A stretch of DNA of 64,000 nt from Rhynochetos jubatus. Lineage: Eukaryota > Chordata > Aves > Eurypygiformes > Rhynochetidae. The notes under the pieces are model-generated. The model saw nothing but the letters and a program-made list of their open reading frames with translations. It was not told where the DNA came from and made no database searches. Made by a program: the position numbers and the translations under genes. The stretch lies in NCBI GenBank assembly GCA_027574665.1, contig CM050662.1, positions 7,707,967 through 7,771,966 of the forward strand. The letters run 5' to 3'. Shown piece by piece: positions 1 to 11,910 of the stretch (the stretch's first letter is position 1; each line of letters begins with the position of its first letter).

Positions 1-689
1 TTCAGAGATAATCTTTTTCGTGCATTTAAAAATACTACCTCATTTCTCATCTGCTACCACACACACACAAAAATCCACACCTCCAGAAAGACAATGACCT
101 CATTTCAGAGTTTTACAGAAGCATTTAGATAATCCATTGAAGACTATCTTGTCACAGAGAAACATCCCCCCACTGTTCTTTACTTGGGGAGAAAGAATAG
201 AAGACAACATGAAAAAATAAGGAAAAAATATTTTCTCTAAAATATTGATTAACATTTTTATGTAACTAAACCAAGTCTGTATTGGAGTCATTTGCCAGAG
301 CTCTGTTATCAAAGTTAGCGTTAGTCACACAGGCAGTATTAAATGAACCCAAATAATTTTGGGTCTGCACTCCATTCACTTTAGATAAACATTTCATTCA
401 TGTATTAAAAAGCCACTGCATCTGTTCGGTAAGAAAACACAGAACACTTCCTTGTAGGTATCTGGTACCTTCTGTTCAGCACTCCAAATGAAGCTTGGCT
501 GAAAGCATGAAGCTATTATCCACATACAGATCCCATGCAGTACTTCACAGGAAATGAACAGAGACAGCAGTACTGGTCCAAACCCTAAATGGTGCATTTG
601 TTTAGAAAAAAAAAAACAACAAAGCACAAATAAAAAAACCCCACAAACACACCAAAAGCCGCAAAACCTCCACATGCTAATTTTGTTAC

Positions 690-768
690 CTTTCCACTGT
701 TTTGAACTGAAATAGGATGTGCTGCTATCCGCTTAGCCTGGTGAGAAGTTACACTTCTTAAAGAAAGG
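690..768 (-). CDS. Candidate coding exon of an unidentified minus-strand gene
   Basis: The segment is 79 nt. On the minus strand it follows a pyrimidine-rich acceptor (CCCCTTTCATTGACAG) and ends in AAAG|GTAACA. One nucleotide completes a split codon; then 26 codons are open, with a peptide including SLRSVTSHQAKRIAAHPIS. The one-nucleotide start fits the two-nucleotide end of the candidate exon at 896-966 across a 127-nt intron. I do not recognise a family. The splice sites and frame are seen in the sequence; that it is a real exon is inference, because open stretches of this length are common by chance. Confidence 0.33.
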
Positions 769-895
769 CTGTCAATGAAAGGGGCAGAAAAGTATCAACA
801 TATTTTATGTGGGTTTTGGCATTTGTGTTTCCCCTGTGTAACAGCAGCTAAGGCATTCTCTAGGTGTGGTATTAGACCGGAAGCTTGTAACTCAC

Positions 896-966
896 TGCGC
901 ATATTCACAAAACTGAGTACTAACTCTCGCAACCGAGAGCTTCACTGGAGTATTCTGCATTTTTCC
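896..966 (-). CDS. Candidate coding exon of an unidentified minus-strand gene
   Basis: The segment is 71 nt. It has an acceptor ending in TTCTACTGTAG and a consensus-quality donor GTGAGT. The frame starts in phase 0 (GKMQNTPVKLSVARV...) and leaves two nucleotides, which the next candidate exon (690-768) completes. The preceding candidate (1401-1521) ends in phase 0, so both junctions agree. No domain is recognisable. Another frame of the same DNA contains stops, so the assignment depends on the phase chain. Confidence 0.33.
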
Positions 967-1400
967 CTACAGTAGAAGGATCATGTGCTTACAGTCTTCA
1001 AACTTAAATGTTATGAAATCAACTAAAACTCACAGTCAGCAACTTCCAAGAAAATATCTTGCATTCTCTGAGATTTACCACAAAAGTCCAACACAGCTTC
1101 AGGATGTAAAAAAGGAAACTCTGCTTGACCATGTTGCAAGTGTTAACTAGAAATTTTACTCAGCTCCCCTGAAAGAGGAGAAAAGGTCTCTGTCTTTTGC
1201 CTTGGTTAACCTGAATGACCAAATAAATAGCTTCTACTGAACTCCACACACACAGTTCACTGTACTCAGGAGTGGAATCTTTTTGTAAGTATAGGCAATT
1301 TGGCAATACTTTGCAAACAGTATTTTGATCCAAAAGTAGTTACTTGCTCCAGCTTTCAAAGACAATCATTGCAAGAGATTCTCCAGTTAACAGGTTTCAC

Positions 1401-1521
1401 CTTGATGGAGACACTTTCTCTTGCCAGTGGTTTAACTATCACTGTCAGGGGTCTCCCAGGGTCACATATGGAAGCAGCAGTGCAAAGAACATTAACAGAG
1501 TAATTATATAAAGAGACAAAT
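1401..1521 (-). CDS. Candidate coding exon of an unidentified minus-strand gene
   Basis: The segment is 121 nt. It follows a strong acceptor (GTTCTTCTCATATTTTATAG) and ends ATCAAG|GTGAAA. One nucleotide plus 40 open codons include the hydrophobic stretch PLTVIVKPLARESVSIK. The frame meets a TGA a little past the donor, so the donor at 1400 is needed for the model. Phase matches the candidate exon upstream at 2852-2892 and the one downstream at 896-966. The family is not recognised. Confidence 0.33.
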
Positions 1522-2851
1522 CTATAAAATATGAGAAGAACCCTTCCAATGCGGAATTGCATATTACTCCATGGTGACATTCAAAACCCTGACTGGGTCA
1601 CTGAGGTGGTCTAAATGTTTCACCCATATAGGCTGTCAACACAAGGTACAAGGTAGCTCAGAAAAGGAAAGCATTGCTCAACTTGACAAGTATAGCTAAA
1701 CTGATAAAAACTCAGCCAGGCTCTTCCGTTTAATGCTAGCATAAAAATAAATCTTGATACAATCATATCTTTTGGGACAATGAGAAAAAAGAGACCAGAG
1801 TTTAAGAAACTCACTTTCTATGGAAGACAGGGACAATGAAACCTGACACTAAGTAAAAGCTCAAAGGAATACCAGACGGACATGATAAATGGGGGGCAGC
1901 GGGAAAGAAAAAAATTCACAACCGACACTCAGAAGTTCTTTAACCACAAACATAAGCCAGCATGGACAGAGTACCATCTTTCCTGATGGCTTCAAAACAA
2001 AATAATATTGCATCTTTAGAATTCATTTTCAATCTACATTACACCTTATACTGAGGATCTCACAGGAAAAAAAAAACCACACCACACTTTACTTATAATA
2101 TTCTAGAATTGTAAAGTGCTGTCGCTTAAAGAACATCCATTACAAGGTATTTTTGTAAATTGGTTTTTTGGGGTTTTTTTGGATAGAAATAAACCTTGCT
2201 GTTTTCTAAGGAAATAAACCAAGAAGTTTAATATTCACAAAATTATTTTCATGGTTAAATAACATTCTTGACATGTGCCCTAAACAGAATAGTAGCTATT
2301 GAACTTATATGATATGAGGGTTAAGTTCATATAAATTGCAAATAGGATAATTACAAAATAGGTGATTTTTTTTTTTTTTTGACTGAGCTAACTAAAGGTC
2401 TTTTATTGCATCTATATACATAAAGGGTCATGTTTTCTGAAAAATAATTAGAAGAGAAGTTACACAAATTACACATCCACCTGGTGAGTAGCATTCATAT
2501 TGCTGGTAAGAAGTGTTTAGACTCTAACACAACTTTTCACTACAAGGTCAATTTCTCTTTTTTTCTGCTTCTATCAGAACTTTGATTTGTTTAGGTAACC
2601 TGTTTCTCTTAATAGAACACTCAACTTATTTGTCATTCAGCGTGAATTTCACTGGCCATCATATGCAACATCTTAAGGGGAGCTACGCATAAAAAACCTT
2701 TTCTCAGCCCTTTCAAAATAACATTAGGGAACTGAAAAGAATTTAAATAAAGAGTGGGAGTTGATATATTATTTCCCTTTACGTATCTGATGTACACATA
2801 TAAAGATGCACTCATAAAAAATACACGTGACAGAATTATTTTATTAGTTAC

Positions 2852-2892
2852 TTCTCTCGCCTCCCAGATGTTTCGGCATTAAGTTCCCAAGC
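2852..2892 (-). CDS. Candidate short coding exon of an unidentified minus-strand gene
   Basis: The segment is 41 nt, between a pyrimidine-rich acceptor ending GATTCCTAAG and the donor GTAACT. The open frame reads AWELNAETSGRRE and leaves two nucleotides. The start phase fits the end of candidate exon 4599-4720, and the end phase fits the start of 1401-1521. It is very short, so the support is mostly the splice sites and the phase agreement. Confidence 0.28.
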
Positions 2893-3215
2893 CTTAGGAA
2901 TCACGGGAAAATAAGAGTAAGAAATGTCTGTCAACTTTTATTATACTCTACACTGAAAAAAAAAAAATACCAAAAGGACTGTCTTGTTTGGATTCAGTTG
3001 ATCTCAAACCAGTAGTTTAACTGTCTGGAATTACTCTTCAAAGAAATAAAATTAGCAGGCGCTGACCTATCCATATGGATGGTAGACACAAATGAGAACC
3101 AAAATATAAGTACAACTTTGTACTCCCCTCCCACCTTTTTAAAAACAATTACTTCTACAGAATGAGACTTCCTAGAATTATTCTGGGATGCTCCTTTTCT
3201 TGCCTCACTATGTAA

Positions 3216-3240
3216 AATAATAATAATCATCATCATCATC
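3216..3240. repeat. AAT/ATC trinucleotide microsatellite
   Basis: A short run of about four TAA units passes directly into about five CAT units. It is a compound simple repeat with no sign of coding use. Confidence 0.85.
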
Positions 3241-3409
3241 TATCCTAAACTCAGAACAAAGTTTTCTCCACTATTTGTCCTTCCATACTCCTTCCTTCAT
3301 TGAAAGAGATTACACCTTATCTCTACTGAGGTGACAATCTACACTACCAGAACAAAGTTATTCCCATAGCCCTATTACAAACACATTCTCCTGCATTTTA
3401 TAACCCAAG

Positions 3410-4386
3410 TGGAATTATTTTAAAAATGAGCTTTATTACTGTATTGAGTTTGCATAGCAAGGCTTTGGTAGCAGGGGAGCTACGGGGGTGGGTTCTGTGA
3501 GAAGTTGCTGGAAGCTTCCCCCATATCTGACAGAGCCAAGGCCAGCAGCTTCCAAGACAGACCTGGCCCTGGCCAAGGCTGAGCCCATCAGTGGTGGTGG
3601 GATAATGTATTAGAGAAGTGAAAAACAGGGAGAAAAGAAATTGCAGCCGGAGAGAGACAGATGTGAGAGAAAGAGCACTGCACACACCAAGGCCAGTGAG
3701 GAAGGAGGGGGAAGAGGTGCTCCAGGTGCCAGAGCAGACATTCCCCGGCAGCCAGTGATGCAGCCCATGGTGAGGTCAGCTGTGCCCTGCAGCCATGGAG
3801 GGTCACAAGGGAGCAGACCCCCATGCAGCCCAGGAAGGACCCCACGCTGGAGCAGGTGGCTGCACTCAAAGAGCTCATGACTCCGTGGGAAGCCTGTGCA
3901 GGAACAGGCTTCTCCTGAATGATGGCACCCCATGGGAAGGACTCAGACTGGAGCAGTTGGTGGAGGACTGTCTCCCATGGGAGGGACCTCACACTGGAGC
4001 AGGGGCAGAGTGTGAAGATCCCCCCCTGAGGAGGAAGGACTAGCAGAGACTGTGTGTGAGGCACTGACCAGAACCCCCATTCCCCATGCCCTTGTGTCAC
4101 TGGTGGGGATGAGGGAAAGAAATGGGGAGCAAAGCTGAGCCTGGGAAGAAGGGGTATTTTTAGATTTGGTTTTGGTTCTCTTCTACTCCAATTTGACTGG
4201 TAATAAATCAAACTAATTTCCCCAAGTCTAGTCTGTTTTGTCAGTAATTAGTCAGTGATCTCTCCCTGTCCTTGTCTCAACACATGAGCCTTTCCTTATA
4301 TTTTCCCTCCCCTGCCCAGCTGGGAAGGGCAGGGACAGAGCAGCTTTGGTGGGCAGCTGGCCTGGACCCAGGGTCAACCCACCACA
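3410..4386 (+). mobile_element. Avian ERV-type solo LTR
   Basis: About 1 kb of GC-richer sequence stands out from its AT-rich surroundings. From memory it matches a common avian LTR: a block near 3470-3600 (GGTAGCAGGGGAGC, then CTGTGAGAAGTTGCTGGAAG), a run of degenerate internal repeats around CAC[A/G]CTGGAGCAG with CCCATGGGA between about 3830 and 4010, the AATAAATCAAACTAATTTCC polyadenylation segment near 4203, and the terminus CAGGGTCAACCCACCACA at 4386. The left boundary is approximate. No internal retroviral genes flank it, so it is a solo LTR. Long open frames on both strands here, up to about 207 codons, are by-products of the GC-rich repeat and are not genes. The family name is not assigned. 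Confidence 0.85.
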
Positions 4387-4598
4387 ATTAACATGTAATG
4401 TGTACACATATCTTCAACTTATGTACTGAACAAACTTTAAAAGAACAACAACCCTCACAGAATTCAAAGAACACAAAACCCTAACAGATTAATAAAAATA
4501 AAATTTAAAAAAATTACAAAGACTCCATATACGAGTGTCACACCTCCTAACTGGGATATTCTTTCGGGTTTCAAGAGCTTTTATCTCTTTCTGCTCAC

Positions 4599-4720
4599 CA
4601 CTTCTTCTGTACTGGGAAGGGATTTGTCACATTTCCAGTGGAAATCACTGTTAGCCCTCAAAAGAATTTCTAAGATACCAGAAATCACTAGCTCTACAGC
4701 TTTGTTTGAAATTACTTTTT
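4599..4720 (-). CDS. Candidate coding exon of an unidentified minus-strand gene
   Basis: The segment is 122 nt and ends GAAGTG|GTGAGC, a good donor. The acceptor (AAAATATCAG) has a poor pyrimidine tract and is the weak point. Two nucleotides plus 40 open codons include the helix-like stretch VELVISGILEILLRA, followed by a more polar tail ending STEEV. The start completes the codon left by candidate exon 7750-7826, and the end is phase 0 as needed for 2852-2892. The amphipathic leucine-rich stretch would suit an alpha-helical protein, but no family is recognised. Confidence 0.33.
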
Positions 4721-7700
4721 CTGATATTTTCTACCATGCAACCTTGTTTCTAGAAGCTTAGCTTGACAGTCTATCCTGATATTTTCCATATTAAATTCCT
4801 GCATCTGGCTCCAATTTATTTTACTTTTATGCAAAAATGTTTTTAAAACCCCAAAATAGCTATTTGAGAAAACAGTACTAACAAGGAAAAAAGATATTGA
4901 TCCTTTAAGAGGAGGGGACTTCAGTATTTCAGACAAAAGTGACATGCCATTTATACAAGGCAACCTGACTCAAGGTGCATAAACCAAATTAATTCCAGTA
5001 TTTACTATCTTCCAGTAGGTTTAATGGACTAAAAAATAAAATAAAAGTGGATTTAATCCATTCTTTAATTCTTATCAGAAAAAACATCCAATAAAGTATT
5101 AAAAGTGAAAAGTAGTTATTTTCAGACTTGGGAAAAACTCCTATATAGTGATAAAAGATCAAGAGCTTCTGAGTCACAGTCCCTGGTATCTAGGTAACAA
5201 CAGATCTTGGCATCTGCCTTTCCTTATTTATTTGCATGATTAACAAATAGATAACTGAGTGCTTTAATCCCCAAGACACCTACCCACCTACCACTACTAA
5301 TTGACTGATTTTCTGCAGCCCACACAGGATATGAACCTGAGGATAAACAGTGATAACAAATAACACATTTGGAGAACTTGTAAAATCTTCAGTGCGTAAC
5401 ATAACCCAGATTATGTGCTGGAAACTCTATGGGTTATCATCATTTAACTAATCATTCAAAGTTTTCTGTAAAACATTAATCAAAAAAACCCAGACATTAA
5501 AGTCATACTTTGCTATTGCTCTCAAGCTAGCATTTGCTTTCTCTGAAGGACATTCACTCCAGGTCAGAAAATTCTAGTTTCACAGCCCTCTGAAACACTT
5601 ATCTACTTGTGCCTAACAAGTTCTATGCTGTTGTTTTCAATTCCTTTTAGGCTTCAAATTCTGAATCCTACCAGTATCTTAACACAGCTTCGCACATGCT
5701 TTGAACACTTAAACTTGCAAAACACAGGTCCGTGTATTGTCTTAGGTGTGGAGTTCTTCAAATGTCTGGCAGTATCCCATTACTAATGTACCTTCAGCTC
5801 TACATGTTCATGTAGCGTAAGCCTGTGCTTTTCTCCTCCTTCCTTCTTAATAATGTCTTAAGTCATTTCCTGATTTTGAACCAGAACAAGCTACTGTGGA
5901 GGTCCTGGATTTCCCCTACCCCACCTCCCTTATTTCAAATGATTTTAAGTCCTACCGTAAATTAACTCTTACTTTACTTTAATCCGCTTCAGAGGAAAAA
6001 CAAAAAGAAAAAGAACCACCATGTCATAGTGTTTCTTAGGCACTTCTCATTTACCTGTTTCACCTCAGAGTGAAACAACTGATACAATTACGTGCCATAA
6101 GCCTCTACCAAACAACTCCAGCATTTTAAGAGTCTGGTCTTTTTCTCCAAAGATGTTGGAATATGAAACTATTTTACTATAGTGTCCAGCATGTAGTCTC
6201 CAGTGTAAAGGGCTGGTTTCCTTTGCTACAAGAAGGAAAACTGCATAAGAAATATTTCAAATATGCAAATATGAAAAATAATCTTATAGATCTAGCTAGA
6301 GATGTCAGATCCCATTTATTAACACCTTCTGCCTGCAAGAACTTTCTTTACCCCATTTTACAGGGAAAGCTGGAATCTGCCAAGTTCAGCATATAGCTAG
6401 GGAGGCACTACCCATCCAGATGGGTGAACTTAATAGAAAACATTGCTCTGCTTTCTTACACAAGATCATCACCCTATCAAAGTAATGAGGCCAAAAGCTT
6501 TTTTTTTTTTTAAACAACTTAAACTCAAAAGACTTGAAAGTCTAACAGGCTTATAATTGCCTACAAAGGGTTTAAAGGTAACCCTCCCACCCAACAGACA
6601 ATCCCTTCCTGCTTTCATTATCATTATACAACAGGGTTCCAAAACAGATCAGCACTAAACAGGAGAGTTTATCCATGCTTTCTTGTTTTGATTTCATATG
6701 ATATCATTCCTACCGATTTTCCTTATCTATTTAAAACTACAATTACTAAAACATGTTAAATAACTCGTATATACATCTTCTGCCATGCTTACTCCTCCCC
6801 ACTTTCGCACTAGGAAACACACAGCTGCAGTTATGAGTCCCAGCTCCACCTAGCAATGTTACTATTTTGTTTAGTTTTAAGTGTCATATGATCTAATTTG
6901 TTCCAAGACTGAATGAACCTACTTATTAACAATCAACTCCATGTTCCTCTGGCAATCACTTTCATATAGCAACATAACTTGATATAGTGTCTCCCTCATG
7001 TTACTATGGAAATCTCAGAAGCATTGAAGTAAACATGCTGATCACCTATTTTAATTAAACATCAATTTATTCTTTTCAAGGTGGCAATACCTCCCTAGAC
7101 ATCAAATCCCAAAAGTTACTTGAACAATTACTGATCATGCCTCCAGTTGTTAATCCAGGTTAAAGATGGTAATGTATCTCTGATCCATTTCTGATCCTTC
7201 CAGTCCCTCAATATTGCATTCCCTATATGGGTTAACAGATTTCTTTCCTAATGAAGTAGCTATAATCCTGTAAGGGTTGATTTATCACCTGAACTTTCCC
7301 ACCTTCAGTTCTCTCTTTTTCCTGCAATAAGAGACAATTAACTCACCTGATGTTTCAACAACGAAACAATATTTTTTTAGATACTCCTCCAGATTCTATT
7401 CTGTTCTGCTGTCAATGCCCCCAACACAAGTATTTCTAAGCCTCTTAATCACCACACTATCTAGATGCTTCCTCTAGACAGAGGGTAAAATTGGAAACAT
7501 CAATTCTAGATTCAACAATCAATGGGCATGGCAGTATTAAGCATACAAAGACAAAATATCTACTACTTCAATACAGCATTTCTCTGTAGGACACTTAGCT
7601 AGGATATTTGAAAAAATTCCCTTTGCTCTTCCACAGCACAAGTAGACAAAGATTATGTCTGTGTATTCCAGACGTCTCTTTGGAAGGCAGAATGACCAAA

Positions 7701-7749
7701 AACTTCACTTTGTTATGCTTTCTGTCCTAGCACAATGATTACACCTTAC

Positions 7750-7826
7750 CTGGAGCTGACTTGAGAACAATGAATTGTGGAGCTTTAACAAAACAGTATG
7801 AAATGTCACACATGCTCTGGTCAAAT
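7750..7826 (-). CDS. Candidate coding exon of an unidentified minus-strand gene
   Basis: The segment is 77 nt. It follows a T-rich acceptor (GGGCTTTTTTTAAG) and ends CTCCAG|GTAAGG, a near-consensus donor. One nucleotide, 25 open codons (including DISYCFVKAPQFIVLKSAP) and one trailing nucleotide give phases that fit the candidate exon at 4599-4720. It is the most upstream member of the six-exon chain I could assemble. No upstream exon with a matching end phase was found between here and the CpG island. Confidence 0.33.
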
Positions 7827-9264
7827 CTTAAAAAAAGCCCAACCATCAAACAAAACCACCACAACCCCCCTCAAACGCAGATTTTCAAATAATTTCATCT
7901 ATGGACAAAAGCAGAGTGTGGATTTTCAGGACAGCTCAGAATACTGAGTGCATACTGGCTGGTAACCCTAAAGGTTATCCGTTAGGGTAAATGCTAAAGT
8001 AAATTTCAAGAACAAAACCTGGATTACTTTCAAACTCAGACTAGAGCACTATCAGTCATTTTACAAAAAGCTCTCAGGGCTGTCAAACTGAGCCACTTTA
8101 CGTCTTCCATAAAACTTCTTTCAGCTTCAGTAAGACTGCAGTTGGGCTGCTTTGAGTAATTTTTAAAACACTAGCCTAAAATATTACAAAATATCATGAA
8201 GTGAGGCCTTGTGTATTGCATAGAGTGCCAATACTGCTAAGGAGCGCATCTAGACAGTAATTATGAACTGCAGAAGGAAACCAACACTTACATAAAACAC
8301 TTAGAGTAGAAATGAAATGAGAAATACTATTTCTAGAAAGCTTTTTTATTGGCTCTTGCACTTCGATTCACAAATTCTGATGGACTTTCGGCAGCTTCTC
8401 ATGTCATCGTCTAATGACACAAAGGCTTCAATACGTCAGATTGCTTTCACTGATCTCACCGAACTGAGAGTATGTCCAAAATAGAAAAAAATAAATCCAT
8501 GTGAATCCACAGCAACACCAATGAAAACTAAAAATTGCACTACGAGAAACTGATGTGAAGTATTTACTGCCACTCAGATATGGGAAGGGATTACTTATTA
8601 CTACATATTTTATTAGGCTAAAGATATTTTCTCCTATCTGTGAACTGCACCTGATAATACATTATCATTGTACCTCAGGCTACACTGGACTTGACTGTAA
8701 TATGTCTTGATTGAGGTGGTTACTTTATTTCTGTTACACAAGTTGCCTAGCTGATATACAGAGCTTAGAGCTCAAACAGCCCTTGGAAAATAAGAGAGAT
8801 CAAGAGTGTACTTCAGGATATACACTAGTGCACTTTAGAAGATATACATTCATTTCAAAAGGGTGTGTCATGACTCAACAGATCTGACAGAGCTTTCTAT
8901 GTAACTATTAATTCAGTCCCATTGCCTCTACTCACATTCCCTTCTTGAGCTATGATGAAGGAAGCTTCCTATGTCTTGCTTTTAATACTTGTGTTATTTA
9001 AAATAAAGGAGGTCATGTTAGCACTACCTATTGCCTAGTCCAAGTACTGCTTCTGCCTTTACAGTTGGAATGTCTGTGTGCTGTATTTTACTTCAAAATA
9101 ACAATTATTTTAACTTTTCATCCTGTTTCTGGTTTCTGACCTTTACAACGTAACACCAAAAAGTTATGAACAATTATACCCCATTATATTCAGACTGCTA
9201 TTTGACATAAAGGAAGGTGTAAGCAAAGGAGGTGTGATTTGTGCTAAAAAATGGGTGGGTGGGG

Positions 9265-9288
9265 GTGTGTGTGTGTGTGTGTGTGTGT
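9265..9288. repeat. (GT)12 microsatellite
   Basis: A perfect dinucleotide run follows a short GGGT-rich lead-in at 9253-9264. Confidence 0.95.
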
Positions 9289-11853
9289 TAGGATTTTAAT
9301 TATACAATTATTTCTTTTATTAATTTCACAGCATCCCTCTACGCTATCCTCTCTTCTAGCTAGAACAGCAAATTTCCACATAATCTTGTAAATCAGTGTA
9401 AATGCTGGTGACTGTCTTGAATAACAGATACTGAAAGAGAAGATAGGAAATTCAAGTTTCCAAAAGGAGTGGGGGCAGAGGGAAGGGAAATGTGTTCACT
9501 GTGACAACCAAGGACCTTCTACCTAAAACTCTGAAATAGAAACACTAAACCTCATTGCTTTTGCTGGTGGGACCACAATGCAGCCCAACAAATACATCAG
9601 AGATGCTTTAGCATTACCGTACTTCTTGTATATGCAACTACATTATATCCAAGTCCAATCAAAATGAAAGCCAGATAGTTCTTATAATTTACCAGCCATG
9701 AATATTTATAGACCAATTCAGATAAATTATTGTAGAATGACAGGTAAATTAAATAATTATTTGAAAAAATCTGAATGCTAACTTCTGTCTTTATGTAGCA
9801 TAACTACAACACTGAGCAGGAGATACATGTACTTTGGTAATCTCAAAGAATCAGGGACCAACGTTAGCCATTCCAAGCTTTTGATCAGTATACGTGTTAG
9901 TATTTTGTTTTCTAACAGGAATGAGTTCTATTTAACAACACATCTATATTATTCAGATAGGCAATGCAGATTTACTTAATCTTTAGTGCCTTGGACACTT
10001 ATGATATAATATGTCAAATGTCTCATACCCAATTAAGAATACTATCTTACTACTTTCAGTCCTTGATTAAATATTTAAATTTGCTATTCCTAAACTCCCA
10101 CTGCAGTATGCAAACTTCTTGGAAATACTTAATGAAATGGGGGGGGGGGAGGAAAAAAAATTGAAATAACGTATTCCTTGCTGGATTTTAAGTAAGGTTA
10201 AACATGAACACAGTTTAAAAGTAAAATGCAATTGACCACAGCATACTGTAGTTAACGCTATTGAAAACAGATTTCCATTTATATATCCTTTAAAATTAGA
10301 AGACTACTTAGTGACTGGACACATCAGTATTTTCTGCCTTCTGGATGCAACTCTTTAAAATCAGTTATCTCACCAAAAATAACCAATATTAGCAAGACAC
10401 ATTTTAAATTTATTCTAGTACCAGCAAACAGGAAAGCTAATTAGTGGCCACAATTTATTTCAGAACAGGATTTTTATGATTTGCTGGGTTACGACCTATA
10501 ATTAAATGTATTTTGTGTGTTTCTTCCACCAAGATAATTGATATAATGCATAATGCAAGATGCTTTAGGGCCACTTCTGTCTTAAAATGCAATTAAAATT
10601 AAACCACACTGTCAAAGATAGAACGTGTTGGACATTTCAGGGCTCCAAATCTTTATGTCAGTGTTACGTGGTTAATGAAAACAAAAGAAGGGAAAGAATC
10701 ATCTGCCAATTTGTTTCTAGTGGCACAGATGAAATCACACATTGTCCAAAAAAACCCCATATGCTTGTATGTAACCCAAATAAGCCTAAGAACATTTAGA
10801 ATAATCAACTTGCACAACAGCACTTTCAAAACCTACTAGTGAACTACTTTCTTTTCAAAAAACCTAAGCATATCAGTTGAAAAAGTTGACATCATTCTAA
10901 GGGATTTTCATTGAGTTGTACAAAATGTTAAATTTCAAGTGAAGATGTCTTGTGAACAGACAGAAATGATACAGAAGATTAAATCACACAAAACAAATCT
11001 TTAGAATGATTCAAGCTGAAGACTTAATTACATAATTGAGAGCAACAAAAAAATTAAGCCTGTTTTACACTTGTGTGCTGACAGCATACAAAAATAATTT
11101 TTTTTAAAGCAGCAGAGGAAGATTGTATGTTTAAACATACAGTGAAGCTGTCACTATGACAGTCTCTAAAATGTGTTATTCTTTCCTTTTGAATCAGTAT
11201 AAGCTGGTTTAGGTTCTCTGCAATTGAACCTATTTAAAATACGAGGCCACTAGCAATTAACATTTCCACTACCTTCAAGAACAACTAGTTTGTTATTGAA
11301 AGTAACTGCAACTGGCAGACCAACCTGCAATACTGAACTAAACTTGAAATAAAATGAGGAAACAAACGAAAAAGTGGGAGCCATGGATTCAAAAAGACCC
11401 CAAAACAGATGCAACCATAAAAAAACAATAAATATTTAAGACAGCACTGTGGGATAACAGACAAGGAGTCGGGCATTTTCATTTAAAGTCCACATGCACT
11501 TGAAAGTTTTCAACTGTTTCAAAACAGCAAAGAACTGAGCAGATGCAGAATCATATCTCCTAAATGTCAATTTTGAAATCAGCCACTGTTTCCTCAGAAT
11601 GGACTAGGTTTTTGAAGTCAGGTTAAGATTAGTATTGCAGTAAATATGCAGTATCTCCTGCAAATTTGATGTAGGTGTCTTAAGAACTGCAGTATGATAT
11701 TCAGAGCTGTAAAATAACGTCAAGATTGATAACACAAAGTTTTTAAGCACTAGGTGCCTGTGAGCAACAACAGCTAATATGCTGAGGGTATTCATACCAG
11801 AAATACTTGATGAAAAGCACGTTGTCATGTGTATCACCATGTACAGACATTAT

Positions 11854-11910
11854 TTGAGAGCTATTATTGGGTCTTAGAGTCCAACAATAGCTGAAGCTGC
11901 AGTCTCTCAA
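11854..11910. repeat. Imperfect hairpin with bulge
   Basis: CTATTATTGG (11861-11870) pairs with CCAACAATAG (11881-11890) with one mismatch across a 10-nt loop. The outer arms TTGAGAG (11854-11860) and CTCTCAA (11904-11910) also pair, beyond a 13-nt bulge. In minus-strand RNA the mismatch becomes a G-U pair. No known RNA family is recognised. Confidence 0.4.

Larger units (their letters stand above)
1..3409. other. AT-rich non-coding DNA with candidate minus-strand exons
   Basis: Apart from four small candidate exons listed separately (690-768, 896-966, 1401-1521, 2852-2892), I see no gene here. There are A-rich or T-rich runs near 600-660 and 2366-2380 and a short trinucleotide repeat at 3216-3240. 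The open frames seen on either strand are under 100 codons and are not supported by composition. Confidence 0.5.

Noticed and set aside
1050-1178. Protein-like minus-strand block with a strong acceptor and a GTGAGT donor
   Set aside because: The frame continuous with the acceptor contains a TAA, and its end phase does not fit the next candidate exon. The chain 1401-1521 to 896-966 works better without it.
3588-4211. 207-codon minus-strand open frame, the longest in the window, and its neighbours on both strands
   Set aside because: It lies wholly inside the avian LTR at 3410-4386. The apparent peptide is a reading of GC-rich LTR repeats, with no retroviral or cellular domain.
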